Shown here in pieces: positions 43,021 to 43,586 of a stretch of 43,586 bases of DNA (the stretch's first letter is position 1; the number at the start of each line of letters is the position of its first letter). The stretch covers positions 1 to 43,586 of the forward strand of contig JAISUE010000059.1 in the NCBI GenBank assembly GCA_031272245.1. Reading direction: 5' to 3'. The DNA is from Bacteroidales bacterium. GTDB taxonomy: Bacteria; Bacteroidota; Bacteroidia; Bacteroidales; P3. Position numbers and translations under genes: made by a program. The notes beneath the pieces were generated by a model. The model saw nothing but the letters and a program-made list of their open reading frames with translations, made no database searches and was not told the DNA's origin.

Positions 43021-43586
43021 ATGGCAACATTTTTAACCAAACTGTTTGGAAATAAAAGCGACAGGGACTTAAAAGAACTTAATCCGAAGTTGAACGCAAC
43101 CCTTGAGGCTTATAAAACAATAAAAAATCTCTCAAACGATGAGTTGAGAATAAAGACAACGGAATTTAAAGAAAAAATTAAATCTGCCATTGCTGACGAT
43201 GAGGCAGAAGTAGAGGCTATGAGGAATCAGTTGGATACTGACCTTGATATGCCAATCAGTCAAAAACAGCGACTTTATGAACAGATAGAAAAACTTGAAG
43301 ACAATATTTATGACACAACTCAGCAGGTACTCAATGAACTTTTGCCCGAAGCCTTTGCAGTGGTAAAGGAAACGGCTCGGCGATTCTTTGAAAACGAGCA
43401 GGTGGAAGTAACCGCTACGGATTTTGACAGGGATTTGGCTGCTGTGAGAGAAAGTGTAAATATCAGTGGAGACAAGGCTTATTTCAGCAATTCGTGGATT
43501 GCCGGTGGCACAATGATACATTGGGATATGGTTCATTATGATGTGCAACTTATCGGTGGGGCTGTGCTTCACGAAGGTAAGATAGC
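43021..43586 (+). CDS. secA: preprotein translocase ATPase SecA, N-terminal part (runs off window)
   Basis: 188 residues are visible and the gene continues past the window edge. The start MATFLTKLFGNKSDRDLKEL and the following NATLEAYKTIKNLSNDELR with TTEFKEKI match the SecA N-terminus. LLPEAFAVVKETARRFF and the DVQLIGGAVLHEGKIA segment just before the Walker A loop are diagnostic. An insertion of about 40 residues (DDEAEVEAMRNQLDTDLDMP to DNIYDTTQQVL) between them is typical of the long Bacteroidota SecA. SecA drives Sec export, on which the signal-peptide proteins in this window depend. G+C of this segment is markedly higher than in the preceding genes. Confidence 0.97.
   Translation, partial: MATFLTKLFGNKSDRDLKELNPKLNATLEAYKTIKNLSNDELRIKTTEFKEKIKSAIADDEAEVEAMRNQLDTDLDMPISQKQRLYEQIEKLEDNIYDTTQQVLNELLPEAFAVVKETARRFFENEQVEVTATDFDRDLAAVRESVNISGDKAYFSNSWIAGGTMIHWDMVHYDVQLIGGAVLHEGKI

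Noticed and set aside
43132..43572. Minus-strand ORF of 146 codons at the right end
   Set aside because: Entirely antisense to a clear SecA N-terminus; no homology signal of its own.

Overview
The window looks like chromosomal DNA from a low-GC member of the Bacteroidota, most likely Bacteroidales. The support is: at least 22 copies of the Bacteroidota -7 promoter element TAnnTTTG placed correctly upstream of genes; two large exported proteins ending in type IX secretion (T9SS) C-terminal sorting domains; lineage-typical genes (DUF4159, C69 dipeptidase, DUF4369/DUF5106-type thioredoxin, Mpl, a YjgP/YjgQ permease); and mostly weak Shine-Dalgarno sites. No IS element, phage gene, CRISPR array or rRNA was seen.

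Layout. 1-3869: 3' end of a transglutaminase-like exported protein and a convergent T9SS cargo protein, both visibly richer in G+C than what follows. 4204-8372: a GT9 glycosyltransferase, an uncharacterised two-part protein, then gpmA-folC. 8509-12873 (minus): ComM/YifB ATPase, exported alpha/beta hydrolase, a lipoprotein and a small membrane protein. 13113-17553: C69 dipeptidase facing a TPR protein and TrkA. 17817-24000: a compact operon (outer-membrane barrel, rsmE, DUF4159, THUMP-methyltransferase) followed by leuS. 24150-28724: thiolase, thioredoxin-fold lipoprotein-like protein, sirtuin, rnfB and tRNA-Ser(GGA). 28930-31423: tgt and mpl. 32179-34523: atpE-atpF-atpH followed directly by folP. 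34588-39455 (minus): a 1100-residue T9SS beta-propeller protein and a PLP-dependent Cys/Met enzyme. 39573-43586: LptF/LptG-type permease, pgk with a zinc CDF exporter, and the start of secA.

Function. Most genes are housekeeping: glycolysis (gpmA, pgk), folate (folC, folP), translation (leuS, tRNA-Ser, tgt, rsmE, rlmL-like), envelope (GT9, mpl, LptF/G, secA), energy and ions (atpEFH, rnfB, trkA, CDF). The striking large-scale property is fragmentation: atpE-F-H lacks atpB before it and atpA/atpG after it, rnfB stands without rnfC, trkA without trkH, and tgt is about 9.5 kb from the permease it often neighbours. The most interesting small-scale signals are an intercistronic hairpin plus T-run between atpE and atpF, a perfect palindrome over the promoter of the uncharacterised gene at 5421, and an orphan consensus promoter in the 755-base gap before atpE. 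I did not find a convincing new multi-gene defence or mobile system.
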